In this document: positions 1-11,400 of the stretch, piece after piece
How positions within the stretch are numbered: the first letter of the stretch is position 1
Layout: every line of letters starts with the position of its first letter
From: Pleurostoma richardsiae
Lineage: Eukaryota > Ascomycota > Sordariomycetes > Calosphaeriales > Pleurostomataceae
Reading direction: 5' to 3'
DNA length: 64,000 bases
Assembly: GCA_030052745.1 (NCBI GenBank)
Contig: JANBVO010000003.1
Coordinates: 930,001-994,000, forward strand
Program-made: the position numbers and the translations under genes
The notes under the pieces: model-generated
Seen by the model: the letters and a program-made list of their open reading frames with translations, nothing else
Told to the model about the DNA's origin: nothing
Database searches by the model: none

Positions 1-837
1 TTCCGGAACGTTTTCGGCCCAGGCGCAGGAGCGCGCGTCCTCTCCGGCTTCGTCGTGCTCTCTGCGGCGAATAACATCGCCGCCACGAGCTTCGCCCAGG
101 CGAGAGTGAACGAGGAGCTGGCGCGGGACGGTTTGTTGCCCTTTTCTAAATTTTGGACGACGACACCGGCAGTACCTGCGCGACGCGCGCCCTCCCGCCG
201 CCCATCACCCCCGGCCAAGCATCGATTCCCCCCTACTACCGGGTGGCCTCCGTCCTCCCGCCGAGGCAGCCCCACGATGCCCCCCACCCGCGGCCTCCTC
301 CTCCACTGGCTCGTCTCCGTCCTCGTCATCGTCCTTCCCCCTCCCGGCCGCATCTACGACTTCCTCGTCGACATCGGCGGGTACCCTGTCTCCGTCATTT
401 CCGCCGCCGTCTCCCTTGGCCTGCTCTACCTGCACCTCGCCCCCTCCGAGGGGTGGGCTACGCCCTGCCGCGCCCCGCGCGCGGCCGTCCTGCTCTCCGC
501 CCTCAGCAACGCCCTTCTGCTGGTGCTGCCGTGGGTCCCGCCGCGCGGGGGCCGCGGCGAGGACGGCAGGTTCGCGTACTACGCGTACCCGGCTACGGCG
601 CTGGGGGTGCTGGGCTGCGGGGCGGGGTGGTGGGCTTGGTGGAGGACGAGGGAAGGGGGAGGTGTGAGGGACGGCGCGGGGAGGGGACACGGGAGAGGGG
701 AGGGCAGCGTGGTGATCTGGTCGGTGGAGGATGAGCTGAAGAACGTGGATGGAGGGTTCGAGGCGAGGGGCTTACTGAGTGCTCGCCGGTCGGGTGATGA
801 AGATAGAGAGGAGGCCTTGCGGCCAGGTGATTTATAG
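1..837 (+). CDS. Methionine-permease-like amino acid transporter (MUP1/LAT type), 3' end only
   Basis: The gene enters from the left edge in frame 1, so its start lies outside the window. The first residues (RNVFGPGAGARVLSGFV, then a run ending FAQARVNEELARDGLLPFSKFW) resemble the late transmembrane region of fungal high-affinity methionine permeases of the APC superfamily. These are plasma-membrane carriers that import methionine and related amino acids. Three or four further hydrophobic stretches follow (around LLLHWLVSVLVIVL, VISAAVSLGLLYLHL and VLLSALSNALLLVLPW), then a charged tail ending at the TAG at 835-837. About 40 Pro/Arg/Ser-rich residues (encoded at about 165-285) sit where relatives usually have a short loop. 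They may be an unspliced intron, but I found no clean in-frame GT-AG pair. The family call rests on motif memory. Another LAT-family substrate is possible. Confidence 0.68.
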   Translation, partial: FRNVFGPGAGARVLSGFVVLSAANNIAATSFAQARVNEELARDGLLPFSKFWTTTPAVPARRAPSRRPSPPAKHRFPPTTGWPPSSRRGSPTMPPTRGLLLHWLVSVLVIVLPPPGRIYDFLVDIGGYPVSVISAAVSLGLLYLHLAPSEGWATPCRAPRAAVLLSALSNALLLVLPWVPPRGGRGEDGRFAYYAYPATALGVLGCGAGWWAWWRTREGGGVRDGAGRGHGRGEGSVVIWSVEDELKNVDGGFEARGLLSARRSGDEDREEALRPGDL

Positions 838-1624
838 GAAAAGCGAGGCAACCAGGGTCTCTCGCGATATATCGTGAAGCATGTTGGACAAGGAGCTCCG
901 AGCGACTTGTGTAGTGTAAATATATGGTCGGGCTAGAGGACTGGGTAGTCCACGAGGCCCAAGCATGTACATAATATATCACTTGTATAGATGGCCAAGA
1001 AGCGTTAATATATATACTCACACAAATTACTTCTCGGGCACAGGATAACTGCTCTCGTCACGGTTCCCTCTGCTTCGCCGACGAAGCCCGCGCCGCAATA
1101 CGGGTGGATTTACATACCTCGAGTCTTCTGGCGGATAGCGCCCTTGTGAAGCTTGAAAACCATAAACGAGCACGGGTAGAGAAACGGGAAGCAGAGGGAG
1201 TATGAGCAAACCAAGAGGGAGGAAAAGAAAAGAGAATCTTAAAAAAGGGCAAAAAATTATATGTTTGACAACGCTGCCAGTCGATACCGCTGCTATTAGA
1301 TTGGCGAGTAGAATTCCTTAACAGCCGTTTTCTCCCAAATTCACTTGCTTATAAAATTTGTGAGCAAAAGTGGTTCATACGACACAGGCAACAGCGAGTG
1401 CCCTCGGCGCATGAGGTGAGCTCCTCCCCCAATGCAATGAAGCCTGTTTTCATATGGAAATGCTATGCTTCGAAACAGTAATATGAGCGCGATGGTACTC
1501 TCGATGTCAAGAGGATGATCTGTCCACGTCATGTCTAAAAACATTCCGCCCGCCTCCCAGTGTACCCAGCCGCCAGCCTCATCGCGCATCCCAAGCCAAT
1601 CCCAAGCAGGTCTCTGTCCCAGCT
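838..1624. other. Spacer between convergent genes
   Basis: This is the tail-to-tail gap between the permease and the lactone oxidase. It contains AT-rich 3'-UTR-like stretches, such as tatatatactca near 1010 and aaaaaagggcaaaaaat near 1240. No coding-like ORF was found on either strand. Confidence 0.6.
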
Positions 1625-3220
1625 CTACACGTCACTTTGTGCGCCCCTGTACAGGAACCCCCTCCGGTCCTGCGCCACCCTCTCCGCCTCCCGTTCCTCC
1701 AGCGGCAACACCTCCCCGTCACCCAAGACATATTTCCGGTGCCAGGACCCCACGAACATGCCCTCCGGATCCGCCCCGTCGCGCACCCTCCTCCACGCGG
1801 CCAGGTCCTCCCCGTACATCGCCTCGATCTCCTTTCCGGTGCAGTCGAAGTTCTTCGCCCAGTGCGGCCTCCCCCCGAGGTCGCGCATGAGCCACTCGAA
1901 CCCCTGGTAGTACCGCTCCGTGGCGGGCGGGTCCTTGTGGTACGGCCGGTACATGATGGCGTTGAGGTACAGCGTCGGGGCGGCGGCAGCGGGGCCGCCG
2001 CCCCGGCACAGGGGGCTCAGGTAGGGCTGCGCGACGGCCTGGGGGCTCGGCAGCGACGCGCGCACCTCGACCGGCGCGTGGACGTAGAGCCCCTCGCTGG
2101 AGAAGGGGATGCCGTGCGGGACGTAGTCCCTGTCGCCGGGCCGCAGGCCGTTGAGCCAGCAGGACAGCCGGCGCAGGGCCTCAGGCCCCCTCTCGAGGGG
2201 GATCGCCCACTCGTTGACGAACTGCGAGTACAGGCAGTTCATCAGCAGGGCCTCGCGGCTGGGCTGCACGCCCGAGACGGTGCTGCCGTCGCGGAAGCCG
2301 TACTGCATGCCGAAGACGAACCACTCCACCCAGGGCAGGATCGCGGGGAGGTAGTGCGCCGCGTACAGCAGGTTGTGGTAGACGTAGTAGCCCAGGACGC
2401 CGTCGTAGTAGCTCCTCGGCGGGTCGCGGTGCGGTTCCTCGGACACGGAGGCCGACCAGGTGACCGCCCGGCGCGTGTAGGGGAACCACCAGACGCGCAC
2501 GAACTCGCCCGCCGACCACACCTTGTCGTAGTTCGCCCACAGCTTCGCGTCGCTGTCGATGGTCTGGCTCCACTTGAGGCTGAATGCCGGCCGAGCGCGG
2601 AACGTCACCTCGGTGATTATGCCCAAGGCGCCGAGCGAGAGCAAGGCGGCGCGGAACAGCTCCTCGTTCTCGGTCGGGGAACACGCCCGCGTCTTCCCGT
2701 CGGCGAGGGTGATCTTGAGCGAGAGGATGTCCTCCGATATCAGGCCGTGGTGGAGACTGCTGCCGTGCGTGCCCGTGGAGATGACGCCGGCGATGGACTG
2801 CTCGTTGATGCTCCCCAGGTTCGGCATCGCCAGGCCGAGCTCGTCCAGGTGCTCGCACAGCTGGTAGAGGCGGATGCCGCTCTCCATCGTCACGACGCCG
2901 CTGGCGGCGTCGACGGAGAGGATGCGATTGAAGTCATCGAGGTTCACCAGCCAGCTCGACGTGCAGGTCAGCTCCGACGGCGAGTGGCCGGAGCCCGTGG
3001 TGGTGACGCGCCGGCGGCACCGACGGGCGAGGTCGATGAGCTTCTCGACTTCCGCGACAGATTGCGGGCGGATGTAGAGCTCGGGCAGCGACGAGAAGGT
3101 CTGCGCCCAGGTCTTGTGCACGTGGCTCCTGCTCGCGCGGAAAGGCACCCCATCCGCTGCGGAGCTCTCGATCTCCTGGACGACCTGCTTGGGCAGGCCG
3201 GAGAGATCCGCGTCCACCAT
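1625..3220 (-). CDS. ALO1: D-arabinono-1,4-lactone oxidase, intronless, 531 aa
   Basis: The enzyme catalyses the last step of D-erythroascorbate synthesis: oxidation of D-arabinono-1,4-lactone with oxygen as acceptor, releasing hydrogen peroxide. Relatives sit in the mitochondrial outer membrane. The N-terminal FAD-binding (PCMH/VAO) domain has the motif TTGSGHSPS, whose His (about residue 79) aligns with the histidine that carries FAD covalently in yeast Alo1. It is followed by GVISTGTHGSSLHHG. The C-terminal ALO domain has the hallmark HWAKNF near residue 453 and then GMFVGSWHRKYV. A hydrophobic stretch (LLYAAHYLPAILPWVEWFVFG) lies mid-protein. Length matches the family (about 500-560 aa). 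The start is the ATG complement at 3218-3220, in a CACC-ATG-like context on the coding strand. There are no breaks. Sure of the family and fairly sure of the substrate. Confidence 0.93.
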   Translation of the reverse strand: MVDADLSGLPKQVVQEIESSAADGVPFRASRSHVHKTWAQTFSSLPELYIRPQSVAEVEKLIDLARRCRRRVTTTGSGHSPSELTCTSSWLVNLDDFNRILSVDAASGVVTMESGIRLYQLCEHLDELGLAMPNLGSINEQSIAGVISTGTHGSSLHHGLISEDILSLKITLADGKTRACSPTENEELFRAALLSLGALGIITEVTFRARPAFSLKWSQTIDSDAKLWANYDKVWSAGEFVRVWWFPYTRRAVTWSASVSEEPHRDPPRSYYDGVLGYYVYHNLLYAAHYLPAILPWVEWFVFGMQYGFRDGSTVSGVQPSREALLMNCLYSQFVNEWAIPLERGPEALRRLSCWLNGLRPGDRDYVPHGIPFSSEGLYVHAPVEVRASLPSPQAVAQPYLSPLCRGGGPAAAAPTLYLNAIMYRPYHKDPPATERYYQGFEWLMRDLGGRPHWAKNFDCTGKEIEAMYGEDLAAWRRVRDGADPEGMFVGSWHRKYVLGDGEVLPLEEREAERVAQDRRGFLYRGAQSDV

Positions 3221-4319
3221 AGTTGCCGTTATCGACGGCTTTGCGCCTTTTGCACTTCCTGGATGTGACCCAGGTAGATATGAGGCTGTCGCCTGCCGCT
3301 CTTGGGAGTTGGTGCCACACTGAGATTGTCACGACTCGTGGCTTCGACCCGTCTAGCTGGGACCTTAGCTAGTCTGGCACCAAAAAAAGAGCGGGCTCGG
3401 CTCGTACGTTTCTTCGGCCGAGCTATCAGAAGGAACTGCCTTCACAGCCGGCACGGTGACAGATATCCCGTCAGCAGGTACTGCGTGGTCTCGTCCCTGT
3501 ATTGTATTCGGTGATGCCTGTAGGCGAACAAGGGGTCAAGTAGAAAGACATGCGCTGGTGGCGAATGGGGGCGGGAAGAAGTCATCCATCTATCCTAATC
3601 CGGTAGACTCAGGGGGAAAAGGCATCGGGAAGGGAAATCGAAGGCGCCATCTCCGCCCAATCGGGAGCGATCAAAACGCATGTGCATTCCGTGTCCTTGA
3701 GGCTCAAGATTAGATATGCGCGGAGAGCGCCGTATTGCCGAATCGCCCAAAATCTAGACCGCGCAGAAACGTCCTACTCTAGAGCAAAGCCAGGATCCTG
3801 ATTAATAAGCCAATGTCCAGCATCGGCCCAAGCCGCGGGGCCCCGCCCCTGCATACCAGCGTCCCCCTCCGGGTCCGGGCATGGAGTGCTATGCTGTCAC
3901 AGGGTCTCCGGCCCGGCCGAAAGCTCCCGAACGGAGCGCATCGGGGCCGGCGATACGAACCGCTGCATGACAGGACATACACTAACTACGTAGTATCACT
4001 CACTCTTCGACGTAACACAAACAAAGTACGGCAGGATCGGGGCCTATTTTGGCAAACTAAGGTAAGTAACAATCCTGAGAGGTACAAGCAGCTGGACTAC
4101 TTGTCCTGGTTATTAGTATTTCCAGTCATGCACTCCGTAAGGGAAGAAGACCAAAGTAGGACCGTACCAGCAGAGAGCAACGCAAACTTATGTACTATCC
4201 AAGGACATGCTCCTTCAGTAAGATCCATCCACAAAGATATCATGATTGACGCGTCCTATCAGCTCCCGTCCTTGCGAGAGGGTCTGATGATGGTTACCGG
4301 TGGAGCGATGGCTAGCAGC
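3221..4319. other. Spacer upstream of ALO1; no gene recognised
   Basis: This contains the ALO1 promoter (about 3221-3600) and a less GC-rich stretch. The longest open frames here (for example 3813-4475 plus) show no domain and no coding-like composition. I see no repeat or element. Confidence 0.5.
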
Positions 4320-5083
4320 CTACTCCGTGTCGTCAGAATCCGAGTCGGTCTCAAGCATCGGATTGGAGTATTCGTAGCGGACCAGCCACTTGGGGATCAC
4401 GGTCCCGTTCATGGCCAGAGACTCGAAGAGCATGGCGGGAGTGTACCGGCCGCTAGGGTCTACTCATTTGAATAATAGTCAGCCTCGACCACCCAGCGTG
4501 GGCCGCGTGCAGCAATGGAGGAAGATATGCCTACAATCTTCCAGCGTCTGCAAGTACTTGTTAAGCGACCTCTTGAAGGTCTTCTTGCCGCGAGGGCGCC
4601 CGATGATCCCCTCAGACATGCCAAGAGTTCTGATAGTCTCCTTGGGCGGGGTCCAGCCGCCCGGCAGCGCCACGACCCGGAACGGACCCTGCTGGAGGTG
4701 CTCCGCGTACATGCCGAGGATGCAGCTCTCTATCTGCTCCACTAGGTCGGCTCCGGGCTTGTGGTCGTCAATCTCACATTTGGCCGCGTACTCCTGCGTC
4801 AGGTCCCAGGCGTCCTCGAGGTGCGCCCGTGAGTCGAAGTCGGCGTCTACAGGCGTGTAGGCTCTGATAATGGAGATAATGGCCCGCTGGTACAGCTCCA
4901 TGGGGCCGTACTTTTCCAGCTCATAGGTGGTCTTCAGAGCAGTGGCTTTGGACTCGTTATTGTCCCAAGCTAAGAGACGCAGAGCCTGTTACTATCAGTG
5001 CCGGCTGCAGAAGATGATGGGACCTTGGGTCTAACATCAATTAGGTTTGTCTCCACGATGCGGTATTCCCATTCTCCACCCAT
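4320..5083 (-). CDS. Unrecognised three-exon protein with acidic C-terminus
   Basis: I do not recognise the family. The model, read on the minus strand, starts at 5083 (MGGEWEYRIVETNLID). A likely 50-nt intron opens with GTTAGA and closes with AACAG. A long middle exon follows (about 4980 down to about 4535: ALRLLAWDNNESK ... KYLQTLED), then an intron of about 70 nt (GTAGGC ... GAGTAG). The last exon runs from YPSGRYTPAMLFESL to the acidic tail ETDSDSDDTE and a stop at 4320-4322. All joins keep frame, and every exon has coding-like composition. The product is roughly 200 aa, soluble, and has no signal peptide or membrane segment. A TATA-like tataaaaa lies on the coding strand near 5235. An additional 5' exon cannot be excluded. 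The motif RPRGKKTFKR could be a basic nuclear-type patch (inference). Confidence 0.5.
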
Positions 5084-8000
5084 ATTGCCTAAGACCTTGC
5101 GTTTCCGTGCTGCTGGATATCCGTTTGCCCGGCTGTGTCCCGCCTTGGATCCAAAGAGAGCAGTTGAAGAATGTCAATGTTATGGTGTTGAAGTGCGTGT
5201 GATTCGAGAGTGTACTAGAGGTAGAAGACCTCGTTTTTATAATTGTACAGGATCGGAGATTTCGAAATACTAATATTGAATGTCATTCAATCTGTCCAAG
5301 CCATCATCGTCATTGAGCATATGCTGGGAGCGACACGCCAGGATTCCCACCAAAATGTCAGACTTTTAATGACTGCGTTGGCGACCTGGGCGCAAGACAG
5401 TATCGGATGAGGCTCCAGCTCATAGCCTTTAAGACGAGACCCCCAAAACGCAACGGATAGTGTTGTAGTCTGGACGCAGCGCCGTGCGTTGGGATCAAGG
5501 AACTGGATCTTGGACACATACCTCCTTCTCCTTGTCTCCTGGGGGATGATACACCGATTTTAGCTTCAAAGAATGAATTTTCCCAGAGAATATTGACTGT
5601 GAAAGGCTTGGATGCACCCGGTTCCCAGACTCGGTTTGTCATTGAGAGGCTCCTCCTTGCCTCGGCGTCCTTGGGACAGGTATGCGGTCGTTTACTGTGT
5701 TCGATATTTCCTTCTAGAGGCAGCGTCAATGCTGGCCATTTCTATGCGGCCCCTCTTAATGTATTGTCACCCACTCCATCCGCATACCTGAACTTGAGTT
5801 GGGTTCAGCAAGATTTTGAGGCTAGGAGAAGGAACTATTCGCGCTTCTGGCCGCACCGGCAGCGCCTTTCACGGGTACTTGAATCACCGGTACGCTTATG
5901 CTATGACTAAGATATCATGACTGTCAGGTCCTTCTATGCCGGTGGACAGCCTGCCTCTGATATCCAGTATCTGTAAGGTGCTTTGAAAACCCTACTGGTA
6001 TCCAATGTATTCGTCGTCCCACCTTCGCACTCGGTCTCTGTGAAAACGACATGGGCAAGATGGGATGAACTACTAATTTAGAGCGCCAAGTTAGTAGCGA
6101 CGCGGCGGACGATACCATGCGCGCTTGATATGCGGACAGAGAGACCGGGCAGTACGCTCTGTGGGACGCAGTTACATTGACGGCATTATGCCTGTCCCGT
6201 TCATAGGTATGTACCCAACAGCTCCTAGACAGGGCAGATGGGCTGTGGAAAAAACTCGGTTCTTCCTGCCACTCGGTAGATAGGAATGTATCACCACGAT
6301 CGCTCGCGCATGTGCTCGAGAGTCATCCCCTGGCTGTTCTCGTGAGCCATCTTAGATCCTGGGCCTGCTCCTTGGGCCTGCCGATCGGCGACTCGATCTG
6401 CGAATGGGGCGGTGTGGAAATGGCAGCCGAGATCTCCATGCAAGGGGTTTACGTGTTCTAGCCATGTCGCACTGCAGCAGCTAGCCAAGATGCAATTGGC
6501 GGGCTGTCTGGACAGGAGGCAGACAGGAGGGAGAGCTGCTCGTTCGCCGGTCTCTTTGTTCTCCTGGTGTGGTGTCGTGGTGTCGCGGTGCCGTGGTGTC
6601 TTCCTGCAAGCCGTCGAGCTTCCTGCCAATTAGCTGGGCAGAAATGGCAGCGGGCACACTGCCGGACTTATTGGCTCGGGTAATTACCGCAGTGACGTCA
6701 CTTTCCATGATGCATCGGGTGGGATTCTGGAGAGCTTGGGCCCCCAATGACGGCACACCCTCATTAATTATCTGCGGCAAGGTACTTACCCTATATAAGT
6801 ACCACAGTAGGTACATCTACGTTGTGCCACCGCCAATGACTTCGGCGGCGCGGGCGTTACTGATATCGCATTGCATATCGAGAAGAAGCAAAACTCATCA
6901 GCCACAGGGAGGGGAAGCTGTCATGACTCTTGGCAGGTATGCCAGGCTCGAGCCTCTGGGCATTTTAAGGCTGGCTGGCAGGCTAGCAGGCTAGGTATGG
7001 AATACCTTACGACTGGCCCTGCTAGCGCATCTACAACGGCGGACCGTTCCCTCAGAGGAAGGTTACAGGTACTTACGCTCACTCATTCCCCGTTTCAGGA
7101 GGGGAGCGACGGGAGTAATAGGAACTTCCAGTCTTCTGTTGAAGCAGGACATGTTGGGGAGGACTCAAAAGAACATCAAAGCCACTGAGGTCTGAGTGAG
7201 CCCGAGCATTGCAATGCGGCTTTGAGGTGATCATGCTGTTGGCACTGCCAGGTGAAGCATCGGACGGGGAGACGCTGGGCTCTTTTGCTCTCCGAGTTTC
7301 CCTCCTCTACTCTGCGTAGTGTAGTTGGTACTTTGGCCCCCAATCCAGTCCAGGTATCCCCAAAGGGCGAACCGCCGTTGTGCATACCTGGTCTAGAGAT
7401 CGTGTACCCTGTGGCGCTGCTCTGCCACAGTAGAGTAGACAGACAAGATGGAGATGGTGCGTTTTGGGGCTGCCCGCGTGAGGTGCGTCGACGTCTCTCG
7501 ATATGTGCTGTGACGGAGAGGTAAAGAGGTATCAGGTACGTGCCTGGGGTTGGCGTGCGTCGCGCTAAGGAAAACCATGGATGGCATTTCTGCTTTCCCG
7601 GTCCCGCCAGTCCCACAGTCCCACTCCTTCGGACCTCTCTCTCCAGTCCTCCAGTCCTCCAGTCAGTCCTCCAGTGCTCTCCGCGCCGCCCGCCGCCGCC
7701 TCCTCCTCCTTCGCGCGCTCACCCGCCCGCCAACTTCCTTGCCTGGTAATTACCTTCCCCTTCCATCTCCACTCTGACTTGCTCCTTCTGCCCCTTCCAG
7801 GCGGCTCTTCTCCAGCCGTTCTCTGCATGTTTCGCTCTGCTTATCGCGCCTCCGGGTTTCTATTAGGAAACCCCCTGGCCTCTCGCCTTGCCATCCTCAC
7901 AGGTCGCGACTTGCAAGCCACGCTGCTTGTTTTATGAGCCTCCAAGGCGCGACGTGACGGCTTCGACCTTGCGGCGCCCAGCAGCAGTTCGGCATCGAAC

Positions 8001-8253
8001 AGCCGCTCTGGTCCCCGCCTGCCTACCTTAGTGCAAGCAATAAGGCCTGCATGCTTGGCGCTGGCCTGTTCCCAGGCTCAACCTCAGAGCCAAACCCCGG
8101 CCCTTCTCCCACGACACTCCGTACCACACACGCGGCTGGTATTTTCTAGCACCTGCTGTGCGGCTCTTCGACCGCAAACCTCTCGTTTTTCCATACTCCG
8201 AGCTTCTTAGCAACGACGACGACGACTACAGCCACCATCAACTGCCGCCAAGC
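5084..8253. other. Gene-poor spacer and histidine-kinase leader
   Basis: No supported gene. Minus-strand frames at 5287-5729 are weakly coding-like but cannot be joined with confidence. A cluster of GTGGTGTC-like repeats lies at about 6571-6602, and a TATA-like ctatataag at about 6791. From about 7590 the plus strand becomes strongly pyrimidine-rich, with an imperfect agtcctcc repeat at about 7636-7675. This is typical of a fungal promoter and 5'-UTR and belongs to the kinase gene at 8410. Confidence 0.5.
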
Positions 8254-8385
8254 ATGCTTGCGCCGTCCACCCTGTCAGCCTGACGAACCCAAACCCCCAA
8301 GCGCTCGACCGCCCAGTCGAGAATGACTGCCCTGGGCTGCTCAACCACCGAGAACCCAACAATCCCTTTGCCGACTCCCTTCTAG
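8254..8385 (+). promoter_or_regulatory. Two short upstream ORFs in the histidine-kinase leader
   Basis: Two AUG-initiated mini-ORFs precede the kinase start at 8410: 8254-8283 (9 codons, MLAPSTLSA) and 8323-8385 (20 codons, ending IPLPTPF). The second stops 24 nt before the main AUG. If the transcript begins upstream of 8254, both would be met first by scanning ribosomes and could lower or condition kinase translation. The ORFs are visible in the sequence; the regulation is inferred. Confidence 0.5.
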
Positions 8386-8409
8386 CATCTCGCTTGAGGG
8401 GGCAGCATC

Positions 8410-11400
8410 ATGAGCCAGCCCTTATCCAGTGTCGGCATTGTCGATCTGCTGGAAGCCGACGCTCGGCCCTCCTTTGTCGTCACGGTCGATCCCCTGGAGG
8501 TTCCGAGTGCTCCATCCCTTGCGTACAGCAACCCAGCCTTGTCAAAGTCCCCGAACATTCTCGAAGTCATCGGCGCCCCCACCGAGCACCATGCCGCATT
8601 CTGGGACTGGATCACTGGCTCGACTGCCTCGGTGGGCGCCACAAACTCAACAGCTACTGAGTCAACGCCATCTTCTTTCACATATCTGAATGTCCACTGG
8701 ACCCGGACTGTCGTCTTGCAGAAATGGGTGGTTGTCAGCGCAAACGAGCACCCGCCCTCCCCGGAGCGGCCGCGCAAGCTGCGCCTCGATTCTCGCGAGG
8801 GGACCTTCGCCGTCAACGCTGGAGCTGCCATCAGCGTGACCGCGACTTCGGGCCCCATGTCCGCCCTCGCCCATCACGATATGAGGTTTGCCAATACCTC
8901 ACAAACCCCGCCTGCCTCTCAAGAGGCGGTGCCACCACTTCGTAAGCCGACAACAGACCCGGGCTGGATTCTTCCCGACATCATGCCCGATCAGGAGCCA
9001 TTCCTCCATATAGTGTATAGTGTGGACTGGGCGTCCACGCCCTTAGGGCCGATCGAGGATTGGCCACCGCGGCTGCATCTCACATTCAATCAGATTCTGA
9101 CCGACTCGAGACCGATCGCCATATACTGGGGCAAGGAGTATACGACGATATACAACGAGGCATTTAGCAAGCTGTGCGGCTCTAGGCATCCCGGCCTGCT
9201 TGGGCGACCGGTCGAGGAGACGTGGCCCGAGACTGGAGAGAGACTCAAGGAGACTATGAAGACGAGCGCCGAAAAGCAGAGGGCGAGTGTTGAGGACGAG
9301 TGGTGCTTCTTCGCCGAAACCTCAGACGAAGGACTAGAGGAGACTTACCTGAAATGGTCTATAGTCCCCGTCACTCAGGACAACGAATGTCTCGGCTTCA
9401 TCCACCCAGTTCTCGAGACAACGTCAGTGCGGCTGTGGGAACGTAGGATGAAGATGCTTATTGACCTAGGAGACGCCTTGGTCTCGGTTCGAGATGTCAA
9501 GTCGTACTGGGCAAAGACGATAGAGGAGCTCGGGGCCGTCGAGCCTCGCTACGACATCCCGCTGGCAATCCTTTACTCCGTTGAGAGCGACCCGGAGGCG
9601 CCCTGCGACGAGCTTGCCTCGTACGAGCGCACCAGGATTTGTCGGCTGGAAGGCTCGCTTGGTGTCCCGGAGGGCCATCCCATGGCTGCTCCAGTCCTTG
9701 CCCTGCGCAACAGTGACCATAGCTTGGCATCGATGTTCCGCGAGGCGCTCAGAGTACAACGGCCCGTGCTTCTCCAGGCGAAGGATCACAGTCTGCCGGA
9801 GAGTCTGACCAAGGGCCTTCAATGGCGAGGATTCGGCGACCCCTGTCGGGCCGCAGTCATCTGCCCGCTCCGGCCAACAAAGGAGGAAAATGTCATGGGA
9901 CTCCTGTTACTGGGACTGAACCCCAGGCGTCCCTATGATAATGACTACAGACAGTACATTTCTCTCCTAGCGCAGAAACTGACCACTACGCTGGCCTCTA
10001 CGGTACTGCTCGAGGAGGAGGCCCGGAGAGGGCGCAATGCCGCTGAGCAGGCAGCATACGATCAGGCCATGCTCCAGGAGAAGCTAGCCCTCCGGACGAA
10101 GGAGGCGAACGAGTCCATGCAAAAGTTCGAGGCAGTCGCCGACTTTCTCCCGGTCGGGATGTGCCTTGGTGACCATCAGGGCAACATCACGTATGCGAAC
10201 GACGCATGGCACCGCATAACCGGCTACCCACATGAAGATTCTGTCCCAATAGCCCTGGGAGGCTTTCTGTCTTGTGTCGTGGAGGAGGACCAGCCAGTGG
10301 TGGTACGGGCATACAATAACATTCAGACGGTTCCTAACGCCACTTTCGAATTCCGCGTCAAGAGGCACGATGGCCTGCAAAGCCCAACTCCGCCGACTCG
10401 AAACTCGCCCAGCTTCGAAAAGGCCGGTCTTGACCTCGTGGGCATCGAAACCAAGATGTTGTCCGAGCGGCATGTTCTGGCGTCCGCGAAGGCAGAGCGG
10501 GCGCCCGACGGCTCTATCACACGGGTAATGACTTGTCTTACAGATGTGACATTACACAAGCAGACTGCGGAGGAAGCTGTTCGGAGAGCGCAGCAGGCCG
10601 AGAATCTCAAGCGGATGGCTCAATTGGCTACTGTAGGAATGTACGATATGGATCTCGAAGGCCGCCTAATCGGAGCAAACAACGTGTTCTTCGAGATGTG
10701 TGGCTTGGAGAAGGTGGACACAGCAAAGAATATCGTCAAACCGTGGAGAGTCTGCGTCGCGGACGAGGACGTCGAGGCACTGGAGCAGACATTGTCTAGG
10801 CTGACCAATGAGGGGAAACCGCAGACTGCCGAGCTCAGGTTCAGAAAGCCCTGGGTGGCTGAAGATGGGCTCGGCAACAAAATCGTTGCTCCGCGATGGG
10901 TGGTAGCGACCTTCATGCCGGTGAGGAACTCGGAGGGCATCATACAATCGTTCACCGGGTGCCTGAGCGATGTTTCGCTGCAAAAATGGCAACTTGAGCG
11001 CGAGCGACAGCGCAAAGACGAGGCTCTAGAGTCGAAACGACAACAGGAGAACTTCATCGACATGACGTCCCACGAGATGCGGAACCCTCTGAGCGCCATC
11101 ATCCACTGTGCCGATGCGGTGATAGCGTCACTCGCAAAGGTGCAGGAGCTCGCTGCCACCCAGCCTCCGTCGCCCGCTCTAATCCCGTTGGAGTCACCGA
11201 ATGGCAGGATCAAGAACACTCAGCCGGAACAAAATGAACTCATCGAGAACAGTATCGACCATGCTGAGACCATTGTGTCCTGCGCGCAGCACCAGAAACG
11301 CATCGTAGACGACATCTTGACCATGTCCAAGCTGGATTCACAGTTGCTTGTTGTGACGCCGATTACCGTTAATCCCGTTCAAATTGTCCAGGAAGCCCTA

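Noticed and set aside
1637-3268. 543-aa plus-strand frame opposite ALO1
   Set aside because: Mirror frame of a high-GC gene. Its composition is Arg/Val/Ala-rich without domains, and the minus strand is clearly coding.
5287-5729. Minus-strand frames that might form a two-exon gene
   Set aside because: A strong gtatgt donor is present, but no convincing in-frame acceptor or known motif was found.
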